From Solitalea canadensis DSM 3403 (GTDB taxonomy: Bacteria > Bacteroidota > Bacteroidia > Sphingobacteriales > Sphingobacteriaceae), in the NCBI RefSeq assembly GCF_000242635.2, contig NC_017770.1:1996669-2060668 (forward strand): a stretch of DNA of 64,000 nucleotides, written 5' to 3'. Under the pieces are notes generated by a model, which saw only the letters and a list, made by a program, of their open reading frames with translations, was not told where the DNA came from and ran no database searches. Positions 25,958 to 33,777 of this stretch are shown here, piece after piece (position 1 is the first letter of the stretch; each line of letters opens with the position of its first letter). The translations under genes were made by a program, and so were the position numbers.

Positions 25958-26425
25958 TTATTGATGTACATTCTTGTGTAGTAATTGTTTTATTGTATCA
26001 TGCCCTTCCATTATTCGTTGTTGTTGATATCTAATCAATATATCGGCTGAAACATCCATGATAAAATCATTACTTTCATTTACTCTTTCATACGCTTCCA
26101 AAGCAACACTTTCTCCATAATCACAATCTTTCAAAATAGAATGATCGCTACCACCTGAAAAGACAGATTTTATATCCATCCAGGTACGGTAAAACTTTCC
26201 GGCTATGCTGGTGCTTTCAAAAGGCTTTCCGTGTATTCTGAGGATCTGATCCGATAATTCATTTATATTTTGGGAACTATCCAACGATAATCGTTCAAAG
26301 ATTGTCCTAAGCTCCATATTTTTAGTAAGCTCCATAGCTTTTTGATAACCTACAAAACGGTCTCTGTTGATTTTCACCAGATCATTTAATGCAGATACAA
26401 TAACAGTTTTATTGGTGTTATCCAT
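25958..26425 (-). CDS. PA2169-type four-helix-bundle protein (DUF2383)
   Basis: This 155-residue, all-helical protein has the DUF2383 pattern: VSALNDLVKINRDRFVGYQK, KFYRTWMDIKSVFSGG, and DCDYGESVALEAYERV, with acidic residues in positions that resemble ferritin-like bundles. The function is unknown. These proteins occur with YtxH and SDR genes in stress clusters of Bacteroidetes and proteobacteria. It probably heads a transcript with the SDR gene. Confidence 0.85.
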   Translation of the reverse strand: MDNTNKTVIVSALNDLVKINRDRFVGYQKAMELTKNMELRTIFERLSLDSSQNINELSDQILRIHGKPFESTSIAGKFYRTWMDIKSVFSGGSDHSILKDCDYGESVALEAYERVNESNDFIMDVSADILIRYQQQRIMEGHDTIKQLLHKNVHQ

Positions 26426-26535
26426 AATTGAAACAGCGTTAATTAATTAATTAATAAACAGGAAAATATCATGCCTGTTTTTATAGTTATGGCAAGCAAT
26501 TTGAATTCTATATAATGAAACCAAAAATTCAAGTC

Positions 26536-26751
26536 ATGGCAAAATATTCAAAGAAAAGTCAGGAAAAGGTTAAAGAGAACATGGAAGAAATGAAAGAGGG
26601 TAAGCTTAAAACCGGAACAGGTAAAAAAGTTACCAGTCGAAAACAAGCCATTGCAATCGGACTATCTGAAGCACGTAAAGAAGGAGCCAAAGTACCAAAA
26701 CAGAAGGAATCTTCAGATGCGAAGAAAAGCACTAGCAAAAAAAATTCTTGA
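26536..26751 (+). CDS. DUF6496-like small basic protein
   Basis: About 71 residues. An ATG at 26515 would add seven residues, but relatives begin MAKYSKKSQEKVKE, so I choose 26536. GTGKKVTSRKQAIAIGLSEA is the family core: a plasmid-stabilisation-like short helix with basic flanks, often noted near competence and stress genes. It is lysine-rich and probably binds nucleic acid (inference). The stop is 3 bp before the DUF421 gene, so the two are co-transcribed. Confidence 0.75.
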   Translation: MAKYSKKSQEKVKENMEEMKEGKLKTGTGKKVTSRKQAIAIGLSEARKEGAKVPKQKESSDAKKSTSKKNS

Positions 26752-26754
26752 TTT

Positions 26755-27258
26755 ATGGATACAATTTTGAAGCTATTTGGAGAAGGTGAAAATTTAAGTG
26801 CACTACAAATGTCTGTTCGTGCTTGTTTCACCTTCTTTATATCCTTACTGCTGGTTAGGCTAGGGGGAGTTAGAATGTTCGGTAAAAAATCTTCGTTGGA
26901 TATTATTGTGTTTATTATGTTGGGTGCAATTTTATCCAGAGGTATTGTAGGTGCATCCCCTTATTTACCTACAGTTTGTGCCGCAACAAGCATCGTGCTC
27001 CTGCATAGGATACTTGGATTTATTTCGGTAAAAAACCGGAGGTTTCAAAACCTGATTTCGGGTAAAAAGGTGATTTTATATGATAACGGCGAGCTACAAT
27101 GGGATAACCTCAAAAAAACATCCATTAGCAAATCTGATATCTTAAAAAGCCTACGGCTGGAAACGCATCAGGATTCTCTTGAAAAAATAAGTACCGCATT
27201 TCTCGAAAATAATGGACGTATCAGTTTCATTATTAAAGATGTAGATACTGAATATTAA
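26755..27258 (+). CDS. DUF421 (YetF-like) membrane protein
   Basis: This 167-residue protein has three N-terminal membrane helices (VRACFTFFISLLLVRLGG, then LDIIVFIMLGAILSRGIVG, then TVCAATSIVLLHRILGF) and a small cytoplasmic DUF421 domain (LISGKKVILYDNGELQWDNL). YetF-type proteins are linked to spore or envelope stress in Firmicutes, and the Bacteroidetes versions are uncharacterised. It is co-transcribed with the small basic protein before it. Its stop overlaps by 4 bp the stop of the convergent YtxH-like gene. Confidence 0.85.
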   Translation: MDTILKLFGEGENLSALQMSVRACFTFFISLLLVRLGGVRMFGKKSSLDIIVFIMLGAILSRGIVGASPYLPTVCAATSIVLLHRILGFISVKNRRFQNLISGKKVILYDNGELQWDNLKKTSISKSDILKSLRLETHQDSLEKISTAFLENNGRISFIIKDVDTEY

Positions 27259-27476
27259 AGAGTTGGATCAACCACTGTTTGTTTGCCCATTCTTTTTAAT
27301 TCTTCCTTCCTGAATTTATTCTTAAATGATTTGACAATTCGCTTGCGTGTATCCCTTAGCTGAACCTTAAAGTATTTGAATTGCTCTTTACTTATTTTTG
27401 ATACCACAAATACGCCAATTGTAGCGCCTACTGCAATCCCTGCAAATAGTGTCATTATGCTTTTTGTATCTTTCAT
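27255..27476 (-). CDS. YtxH-like small stress protein, copy 2
   Basis: About 73 residues from the ATG at 27476 (MKDTKSIMTLFAGIAVGATI). The 19 codons upstream do not look coding. A single glycine-rich membrane helix is followed by a very basic tail (VQLRDTRKRIVKSFKNKF). It is related to the protein at 24636 in its helix but lacks the APxKGxELR box. It is convergent with the DUF421 gene, with a 4-bp overlap. Confidence 0.65.
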   Translation of the reverse strand: MKDTKSIMTLFAGIAVGATIGVFVVSKISKEQFKYFKVQLRDTRKRIVKSFKNKFRKEELKRMGKQTVVDPTL

Positions 27477-27683
27477 AACAATTGAATTGTTTACAGATGA
27501 TAAAGGAAATATAATGCCAAATGAATTTACCAATTACCTGAATATTAAATAGTTAAACTGTAGATAATTATCCTCAAAACTTCATAGCGATTCACATTAT
27601 TTACTCAAACAACCGAAATTATCCATCTAAAAACGGTTCGGCATAAATCTTTCAATAGTTAAACGGTATCAAAACTAAAAATC

Positions 27684-28223
27684 ATGAAATCGCTATATAT
27701 CCTCTTCATTTTATTGCTTTTAGCATCTTGTAAGCAAGCTGATAAACGCGATACAACCAAAGAGCAAGCAGATGCTTTAAATGACGTAAGTTTTAAAGCC
27801 GATGATCTGCAGGCAAATGCTAATTTTATTGTTAAGATCTATGAACAGGGACTGTTTGAAATGAAAAGTGCTCAGTTAGCAGATTCTGTTTCGCATTCAA
27901 TTGAAATCAAATCACTCGCTAAAATTGTTTCTGATGACTACGGAACGATAAAAGGACGTTTAACCGATATAGCTTCGTTAAACAAAATCATTCTGCCAGA
28001 TTCGCTCGGCGTTGAAAAACGAATTAATTATAATAACCTGCTATCAACCAAATCATTTGATAAAGATTATATCAGACAGGTGATGAAAGGAAATGAAGAA
28101 ACGTTAGCTCAATTTGAATCTATGAAAACGGCGACTACAGATACCAATATCGTTAACATGATCAATGAAATGACACCGATACTGAATGAGCACATGAAGC
28201 GAGCGGCTGTATTACTTAAATAG
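27684..28223 (+). CDS. DUF4142 lipoprotein, second copy
   Basis: This 179-residue protein has a lipoprotein signal (MKSLYILFILLLLASCKQ, Cys16 lipidated) and one DUF4142 domain: DLQANANFIVKIYEQGLFEM, then SFDKDYIRQVMKGNEETLAQ and TDTNIVNMINEMTPILNEHM. It resembles the copy at 11895 throughout but has diverged. Both close a block of stress genes, about 15 kb apart. A strong terminator follows. Confidence 0.85.
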   Translation: MKSLYILFILLLLASCKQADKRDTTKEQADALNDVSFKADDLQANANFIVKIYEQGLFEMKSAQLADSVSHSIEIKSLAKIVSDDYGTIKGRLTDIASLNKIILPDSLGVEKRINYNNLLSTKSFDKDYIRQVMKGNEETLAQFESMKTATTDTNIVNMINEMTPILNEHMKRAAVLLK

Positions 28224-28230
28224 TATCGAA

Positions 28231-28267
28231 AAAAGGGATTTAAATTTCTCATGACTTAAATCCCTTT
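28231..28267 (+). terminator. Terminator after DUF4142 copy 2
   Basis: AAAAGGGATTTAA (28231-28243) and TTAAATCCCTTTT (28255-28267) form a perfect 13-bp stem that ends in T. Confidence 0.85.
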
Positions 28268-28374
28268 TCTTCTATTAAATATTAATAACCCGTTGGGCGA
28301 GTTAAAATAATTCAAAAAAAGCCTAATAATGCAATAAACACAGTTCGATAAATTATTTTCTTCCGCCGCTTTCA

Positions 28375-28490
28375 GCGGGACTCACTTTTTTTCTTCAGCA
28401 AAAAAAAGTAAGCAAAAAATGCCGTCGCTGCGTACAGTTCTTTGGCAGTTAGTGCGAGTATTTAAATCACTTCTCCCGAACTGTACGAGG
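28375..28490. repeat. Composite intergenic element with nested inverted repeats
   Basis: Three inverted repeats follow each other in about 115 bp: CCGCTTTCAGCGG near 28373; a T run and an A run around CTTCAGC (28384-28410); and CGTACAGTTC (28431-28440) with GAACTGTACG (28478-28487). The middle part resembles 'ACTTTTTT...AAAAAAGTAAGCAAAAA' segments that recur between genes in many Bacteroidetes. There is no open reading frame in 28270-28566. Confidence 0.45.
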
Positions 28491-28566
28491 CGATTTTGGC
28501 TTATATGATAATTTATGCTTTAATTCACAAATGTGAAATCAAATCGTTCAACGCGTTATTAATAGT

Positions 28567-30102
28567 CTAATTATAACCCGGATTTTGAGTCAGACGATTA
28601 TTGCTTAATCTGCGCTGACTGTTAGGAATAGGGAAGAGCTCATTCTTGCCATCTACAAAGCTCTTTCCTTGAGCCCTTAAGAGCGGTCCGGCTATACCAA
28701 GTCTTACGATATCAAAGAAACGGTCATGCTCCATTGCCAATTCTAAACGGCGTTCTTTATAAACATCATCCAATGTAACAACGGTAAGTGGGGTCAATTT
28801 AGCACGTTCTCGAATTCGGTTGATATCTGTTAATGCTTCTCCGGCACTTCCGGCATGCAAAGATGCTTCGGCGTGCATTAAAAGTACTTCTGCAAACCGC
28901 ATTACCCTAAGATTTTTTGGTAAACGATCATTGTTACCACAAAATGCCTCAAGCGTACGGCTGTGGTAAGCTTTATAGTTATACCGTTTATTTTCAACTG
29001 AATCCTGACTTGGGATTCTGAAGCCATCCCATAAGCGAGTTCCTGTTGGTGTAATGAAGATAATGGTAGCATTTTTCCTTACATCATCTGCTTCGTATGC
29101 ATTTACCAAATCTTCTGTAGGTTCAACAAATCCAAATCCAAGGTCCTGCCAGCCACCTTTTCCACCCTGACGAGGTCCCTGACAATTTGAATAAAGATTG
29201 ATAGCTCCGTCGCATTTGGTGTTTCTACCTGTTTGTACTTCAAAAATGGACTCGATGTTATTATTACCACCATCTCCATTAATCGCATTCTGACGCCAGA
29301 TTAATTCATAATTACTTACAAGGTCATAAGCACCAGATGCTCCTGAAATTACTGTCTGTGTTAGTTCAATTACTTTAGTCCAGTTTTGTTGGTATAAATA
29401 TACTTTAGCAAGCATCGATTGTGCTGCTCCCTTTGTTGCTTTACCAGGTTCTGTTGCACCTTTAAGCGGTAAATTATCTGCGGCAAATGTGAGGTCTTCA
29501 ATAATTAAACTATAAATATCATCTACAGAAGCACGAGTCTGGAATTCGTCATTATTAGCTTCTTCAGGTTTAGGAACTATGGTAATTTTGGGAACACCAC
29601 CAAAGAAACGAACAAGGTTGAAGTAAAAATACCCACGTAAAAAACGAACTTCACCAATCAATCGATTTTTAGTAGCATCATCTAAAGGACTTAAAGGTAA
29701 CTTACTCAGCGCCTGATTGGCTCTTGAAATAGCCAGGTAATAACCACTCCATATTCTGTCCACGCAAAAATTATCTGCATTTAGGGTAAAATTATCTACA
29801 TCTAATGAAGGGCCGAAATCACCAGGTGTACTGCCTTTATTTGCATCATCCGAAGCAATTGTTGTTAACACCACGTACTGAAATCCATGTACATCAGGAT
29901 CAAAACCACCTAGCCACATGGTATTATAAACTCCATTTACAAGGTCAAAGGCAGCGTTGGGGTTATTTTTAATTTCCTCTTCCGAAATTTGCCCCTGCGG
30001 AGGAATATCCATAAAATCTTTGCAGGAGGTTGGCAGTAATACCATCGTTAAAATGCTTAGGCCAACACTAATAATAAATTTATTTTGAATGAGCGTTTTC
30101 AT
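28567..30102 (-). CDS. SusD/RagB-type outer membrane glycan-binding lipoprotein
   Basis: A 511-residue protein with a lipoprotein signal ending in TSCKDFMD (Cys27) and the SusD pattern: FLRGYFYFNLVRFFGGVPKI (TPR-like helix), AKGAAQSMLAKVYLYQQNW, then NLRVMRFAEVLLMHAEASLH and RRLELAMEHDRFFDIVRLG. It sits on the cell surface and hands substrate to the SusC pore. It is encoded 11 bp after susC on the same strand. No glycoside hydrolase, sulfatase or sigma/anti-sigma pair lies next to them, so the nutrient cannot be inferred. Confidence 0.93.
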   Translation of the reverse strand: MKTLIQNKFIISVGLSILTMVLLPTSCKDFMDIPPQGQISEEEIKNNPNAAFDLVNGVYNTMWLGGFDPDVHGFQYVVLTTIASDDANKGSTPGDFGPSLDVDNFTLNADNFCVDRIWSGYYLAISRANQALSKLPLSPLDDATKNRLIGEVRFLRGYFYFNLVRFFGGVPKITIVPKPEEANNDEFQTRASVDDIYSLIIEDLTFAADNLPLKGATEPGKATKGAAQSMLAKVYLYQQNWTKVIELTQTVISGASGAYDLVSNYELIWRQNAINGDGGNNNIESIFEVQTGRNTKCDGAINLYSNCQGPRQGGKGGWQDLGFGFVEPTEDLVNAYEADDVRKNATIIFITPTGTRLWDGFRIPSQDSVENKRYNYKAYHSRTLEAFCGNNDRLPKNLRVMRFAEVLLMHAEASLHAGSAGEALTDINRIRERAKLTPLTVVTLDDVYKERRLELAMEHDRFFDIVRLGIAGPLLRAQGKSFVDGKNELFPIPNSQRRLSNNRLTQNPGYN

Positions 30103-30113
30103 GATCTTAAAGT

Positions 30114-33100
30114 TTAAAAAGTAAGGTTAACACCAAATGTGAATGTACGTGTAGTTGGATAAGCATTTAGCTCAATTCCTGGAGCCAAAGTTGCATCCGC
30201 ATTAGGCGTTTGTGTTGTTGCTGCAACACTCGCCGGATTAACCAGTTCTGGTGTAAAGCCACTGTATGCTTTAAGTGTTAAGAGATTTTGTGAAGAGATA
30301 TAAAACCTTAGTGTTTCAATCTTAATACGTTCAAGCGTTTTTTTAGGCAAGGTATAGCCTAACGTAATGTTGTTGATCCGAAAGAAATCACCTGACTCAA
30401 CAAAATAGGTGGAAGCTGGAAGAATGTCTCTGGAAGCTCTTGGAACCCCTGTATTTGTACGATCGGAACGCCAATAGCTATTGGCTACATCCGATTCAAT
30501 ATTATCAGTAGCATTTACCCTTGCGCCTTTTTTACCATTATAAATCTGATTACCAAAGTTTCCATAACAATCTATGCTAAAATCAAAATCTTTATAAGTA
30601 AAACCTCCTGTTAATCCGAAATACATTTTAGGTTGATAAGAACCCACATATACGCGGTCGTCATCATTAATCTGTCCATCTCCTGAAAAGTCTTTGTATC
30701 TCAAATCGCCTACTTTAGCGCTTTTTTGTGCTGACGCATCAATTTCAGCTTGCGACTGGAAAATGCCGTCGGTTTGTAACACAAAGAAACTTCCTATGGG
30801 TTGACCGTTATCAGATTTAGTAGTAAAACTTTGCTGCCCAACCGTACCGGCAACCAAAGCCTGACCTTGGTTCAGACCAACAATCTCATTGTGATTAAAT
30901 GTAGCATTGAACCCAATATTGTATTTAAAATTCTCATTTGATCGATGAGACCAGTTAATCGTAAATTCCCAGCCACGGTTTACAAACGAAGCTGCATTTG
31001 TGAGATATACGCCATCTGCATCACCTAAAATGGCCGGTAGATTAACTCTTACCAAGGCGTCTTTTGTCTTCTTGTTGTAATAATCAATTGTACCAGAGAG
31101 TTGACCTTGAATTGCTGAAAAGTCCAGTCCGATATCGTATTCTTCTGTTATTTCCCATTTAAGATTTTCGTCCACAATTTGTGTAATAGCAGTACCTCTA
31201 ACAGGTTGTGTAGCAAAGAAATAAGGAATACCGGTATCAGCAATTGAAGTAGCCGAGTTTGGAGGCACCTGGTCATTACCAACACGTCCCCAGCTGGCAC
31301 GTAATTTTAGCAAATCAAAGGTGGTTTGTTTTTTAAGAAAATTCTCTTCCGAAAGAATCCAGCCAAATCCGAAAGAAGGGAAGAACCCCCAGCGATTTGC
31401 TGATGGAAAGCGGGAAGTTCCGTCGGCTCGGAAAGTAGCGGTGAATAAATAACGGTTCATCAGATCATAATTAACCCGACCTATAAACGAAGTTCTTGAC
31501 CATTTTTCACCACCTCCATCATTTATAGCTGTTTCGGGATCTCCAGTATTGCTTAGATACCATTGATCTTTTGTTGAAGGAATGTCTTTCTTCGATCCGT
31601 AATTGTTATCGTTTGTATATTTTTCGGTAGTTACACCACCTAATACCTTTAAGGTAGCGTTATCAAATTTATGATTGTAAGTAACTGTATTATCCCATAC
31701 CCAGCGAAAAGTATTATCGTTTCTGATCTCCAATAAACTGCGGTCATTTCGTTGGTTTCCTCCGGCTGTTATGAAAGTTGCTTCGGTATTAAAAAACTGG
31801 TACTGATAGATTCGCCGTTTATTATTAAAGAAATCGCCACCAAATGCCGAACGTACTTGAAGGGAAGTAATGGGTGAATACTCCAAATACAGATTACCCT
31901 GAACCCGATTTTCAGTTAATTTATTGTCATTGTTTTCAATATCCAAAATTGGGTTTCCGACATTTCCAAAAGCAGAAGTATTTCCATACTTGCCATCCAC
32001 TTTTGATTCAATAATAGGTGCGGCCCTGTAAGAGTCATTATATGCACCAGTAAGGTTAACATCACGTGTTTGTCCGGTGCTGAATGATAGTTGATTACCT
32101 AGTTTTACCTTGCTACTTAAGATAAAATCGGTATTGGAACGAAGTGTAAAGCGTTCATATTTATTCTCCAGTACAATGCCCTCATCGGTTAAATAGCTTC
32201 CGCTAAAGAAGTAATTAACTTTTTCACTACCCCCTGAAACTGAGATATTATGATTTTGTTGAAAACCCTTTCTTAGTATTTCATCGTACCATTCTGTCGA
32301 AGCTTGATTTCCAGGAAGGGCAATTTGTTCATTAGGAGGTAATCCGGCATTTATATCACCAATATAGGTAGCATATTGTGGCCCACTAGCCATAGTAACC
32401 AAATTAGCAACCTGCCTGAAACCGACATTACCATCATAAGTAACCCTAAGATCTTTCCCAACAGAACCTTTCTTAGTCGTGATCAATACAACACCGTTGG
32501 CGGCTCTCATCCCATAGATTGCAGTGGAAGAAGCATCTTTTAAAATATCCATCGAAACAATATCAGCTGAATTGATATTTCGGATATCTGAAGTAATTAC
32601 TCCGTCTACCACATATAATGGATCAGCCCCAGCAAGCATAGTACCTGTTCCTCTAATCCTTACCACAGGTTGTGTTCCGGGCGCACCGGAACTTATAATC
32701 TGCACCCCGGCTAATTTTCCTTGCGCAGCTTGTGTAGCCGTAAGTACTGGTTGTTTGGTTAGTTCAGCTCCTTTAATACTTCCGGTTGAACCCGTTATAT
32801 CAATTTTGCGTTGAGTACCATAACCAATTACGATTACTTCTTCCAGCGCCTTTGAAACCTGAACTAATACAATATTAATTGTTGTCCGATTATCTACATT
32901 AACTTCTTGAGTTTCATATCCCACATAGTTAAAAACCAGTATTCCATTAGCTGGAACTGAAAGTGAATAGTTCCCATCCGGATCTGTCATGGCTCCTGTA
33001 GAAGTACCTTTTAATGAAACGCTCACTCCGATAAGTCCTTCGTTATCGGCAGACGACGTAACTTTACCCTTTACAGTAATTTTTTCCTGAGCAAAGCCAT

Positions 33101-33161
33101 TGATGGCTGATAAAAATAAAAGGGTAAAAAGAAGAAATTGAGAGCATAAACTTCTTTTCAT
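30114..33161 (-). CDS. SusC/RagA-type TonB-dependent outer membrane transporter
   Basis: This 1015-residue protein has a signal peptide (about residues 1-24) and a carboxypeptidase-like N-terminal domain (VKGKVTSSADNEGLIGVSVS). The TonB-contact and plug motifs follow (LEEVIVIGYGTQRKIDITGS, then DPLYVVDGVI and ILKDASSTAIYGMRAANGVV), then a 22-strand barrel ending FTFGVNLTF. It imports a ligand, with SusD, using TonB energy. There is no N-terminal extension for sigma-factor signalling. The transcript starts somewhere in the 275 bp upstream; I see no perfect promoter there. Confidence 0.94.
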   Translation of the reverse strand: MKRSLCSQFLLFTLLFLSAINGFAQEKITVKGKVTSSADNEGLIGVSVSLKGTSTGAMTDPDGNYSLSVPANGILVFNYVGYETQEVNVDNRTTINIVLVQVSKALEEVIVIGYGTQRKIDITGSTGSIKGAELTKQPVLTATQAAQGKLAGVQIISSGAPGTQPVVRIRGTGTMLAGADPLYVVDGVITSDIRNINSADIVSMDILKDASSTAIYGMRAANGVVLITTKKGSVGKDLRVTYDGNVGFRQVANLVTMASGPQYATYIGDINAGLPPNEQIALPGNQASTEWYDEILRKGFQQNHNISVSGGSEKVNYFFSGSYLTDEGIVLENKYERFTLRSNTDFILSSKVKLGNQLSFSTGQTRDVNLTGAYNDSYRAAPIIESKVDGKYGNTSAFGNVGNPILDIENNDNKLTENRVQGNLYLEYSPITSLQVRSAFGGDFFNNKRRIYQYQFFNTEATFITAGGNQRNDRSLLEIRNDNTFRWVWDNTVTYNHKFDNATLKVLGGVTTEKYTNDNNYGSKKDIPSTKDQWYLSNTGDPETAINDGGGEKWSRTSFIGRVNYDLMNRYLFTATFRADGTSRFPSANRWGFFPSFGFGWILSEENFLKKQTTFDLLKLRASWGRVGNDQVPPNSATSIADTGIPYFFATQPVRGTAITQIVDENLKWEITEEYDIGLDFSAIQGQLSGTIDYYNKKTKDALVRVNLPAILGDADGVYLTNAASFVNRGWEFTINWSHRSNENFKYNIGFNATFNHNEIVGLNQGQALVAGTVGQQSFTTKSDNGQPIGSFFVLQTDGIFQSQAEIDASAQKSAKVGDLRYKDFSGDGQINDDDRVYVGSYQPKMYFGLTGGFTYKDFDFSIDCYGNFGNQIYNGKKGARVNATDNIESDVANSYWRSDRTNTGVPRASRDILPASTYFVESGDFFRINNITLGYTLPKKTLERIKIETLRFYISSQNLLTLKAYSGFTPELVNPASVAATTQTPNADATLAPGIELNAYPTTRTFTFGVNLTF

Positions 33162-33403
33162 AACACAAAGGTTTATAGGTTTATTATTAAAAAACCGGAT
33201 AACTTTGTAAGCAGAACAAGAAGAAATCCGGATCCGTATTCAATTGGCAAACTGAGTTTCGCATTGGATTTATCTTTAATTTACGATTTTTAATTTATTA
33301 ACTGTCAAGTATTTAAGTTAATAAAACAAGGGTTTTAAAGATTTGAATTAAAAGTAATTTTATTGCCTCGTTGTTTATTAGGCATTTAAACTGGGAGTTT
33401 AGG

Positions 33404-33411
33404 TATCTTTG
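33404..33411 (+). promoter_or_regulatory. -7 element of the Dabb protein gene
   Basis: TATCTTTG matches TAnnTTTG and lies 26 bp before the ATG at 33437. The -33 TTTG is not at the ideal distance. Confidence 0.5.
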
Positions 33412-33436
33412 TCGCTTTATTAAACACTTGTAATAA

Positions 33437-33733
33437 ATGCTTACACATCACGTATTATTTTGGTTAAAAGCCGATACCACAGAAGAGCAAAAGAAAGCTT
33501 TTCGTGGTGGATTAGAATCGTTAAAAGGTGTTGAAACGATTAAATCGTTTTTCATCGGAACCCCGGCTCCTATAGAGAGAGCTGTTGTTGATACTACTTA
33601 TACCTTCTCGTTGTTATTGTTATTTGATGATTTGGCGGCTCATGATGTTTATCAGGTAGATCCAATTCACAAGGCATTCCTTGACGAGTTCAGAGTTTTA
33701 TTTGAAAAGGTCGTTATTTACGATGCTGAATAA
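33437..33733 (+). CDS. Dabb-domain (stress-responsive alpha/beta barrel) protein
   Basis: This 98-residue protein starts MLTHHVLFWLKADTTEEQKK, the typical entry of the Dabb family, followed by VETIKSFFIGTPAP and DLAAHDVYQVDPIHKAFLDE. These small dimeric ferredoxin-like barrels bind hydrophobic ligands, but the bacterial members mostly lack a known role. It is monocistronic, with its own -7 element and a terminator at 33741. Confidence 0.88.
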   Translation: MLTHHVLFWLKADTTEEQKKAFRGGLESLKGVETIKSFFIGTPAPIERAVVDTTYTFSLLLLFDDLAAHDVYQVDPIHKAFLDEFRVLFEKVVIYDAE

Positions 33734-33740
33734 TTAATAG

Positions 33741-33770
33741 GAAAGAAGGTCGTTTTGGCCTTCTTTCTTA
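33741..33770. terminator. Terminator between convergent genes
   Basis: GAAAGAAGG (33741-33749) and CCTTCTTTC (33759-33767) form a perfect 9-bp stem between the Dabb gene (+) and the beta-helix gene (-), with T-rich sequence after it on the + strand. Confidence 0.75.
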
Positions 33771-33777
33771 TTTAATG

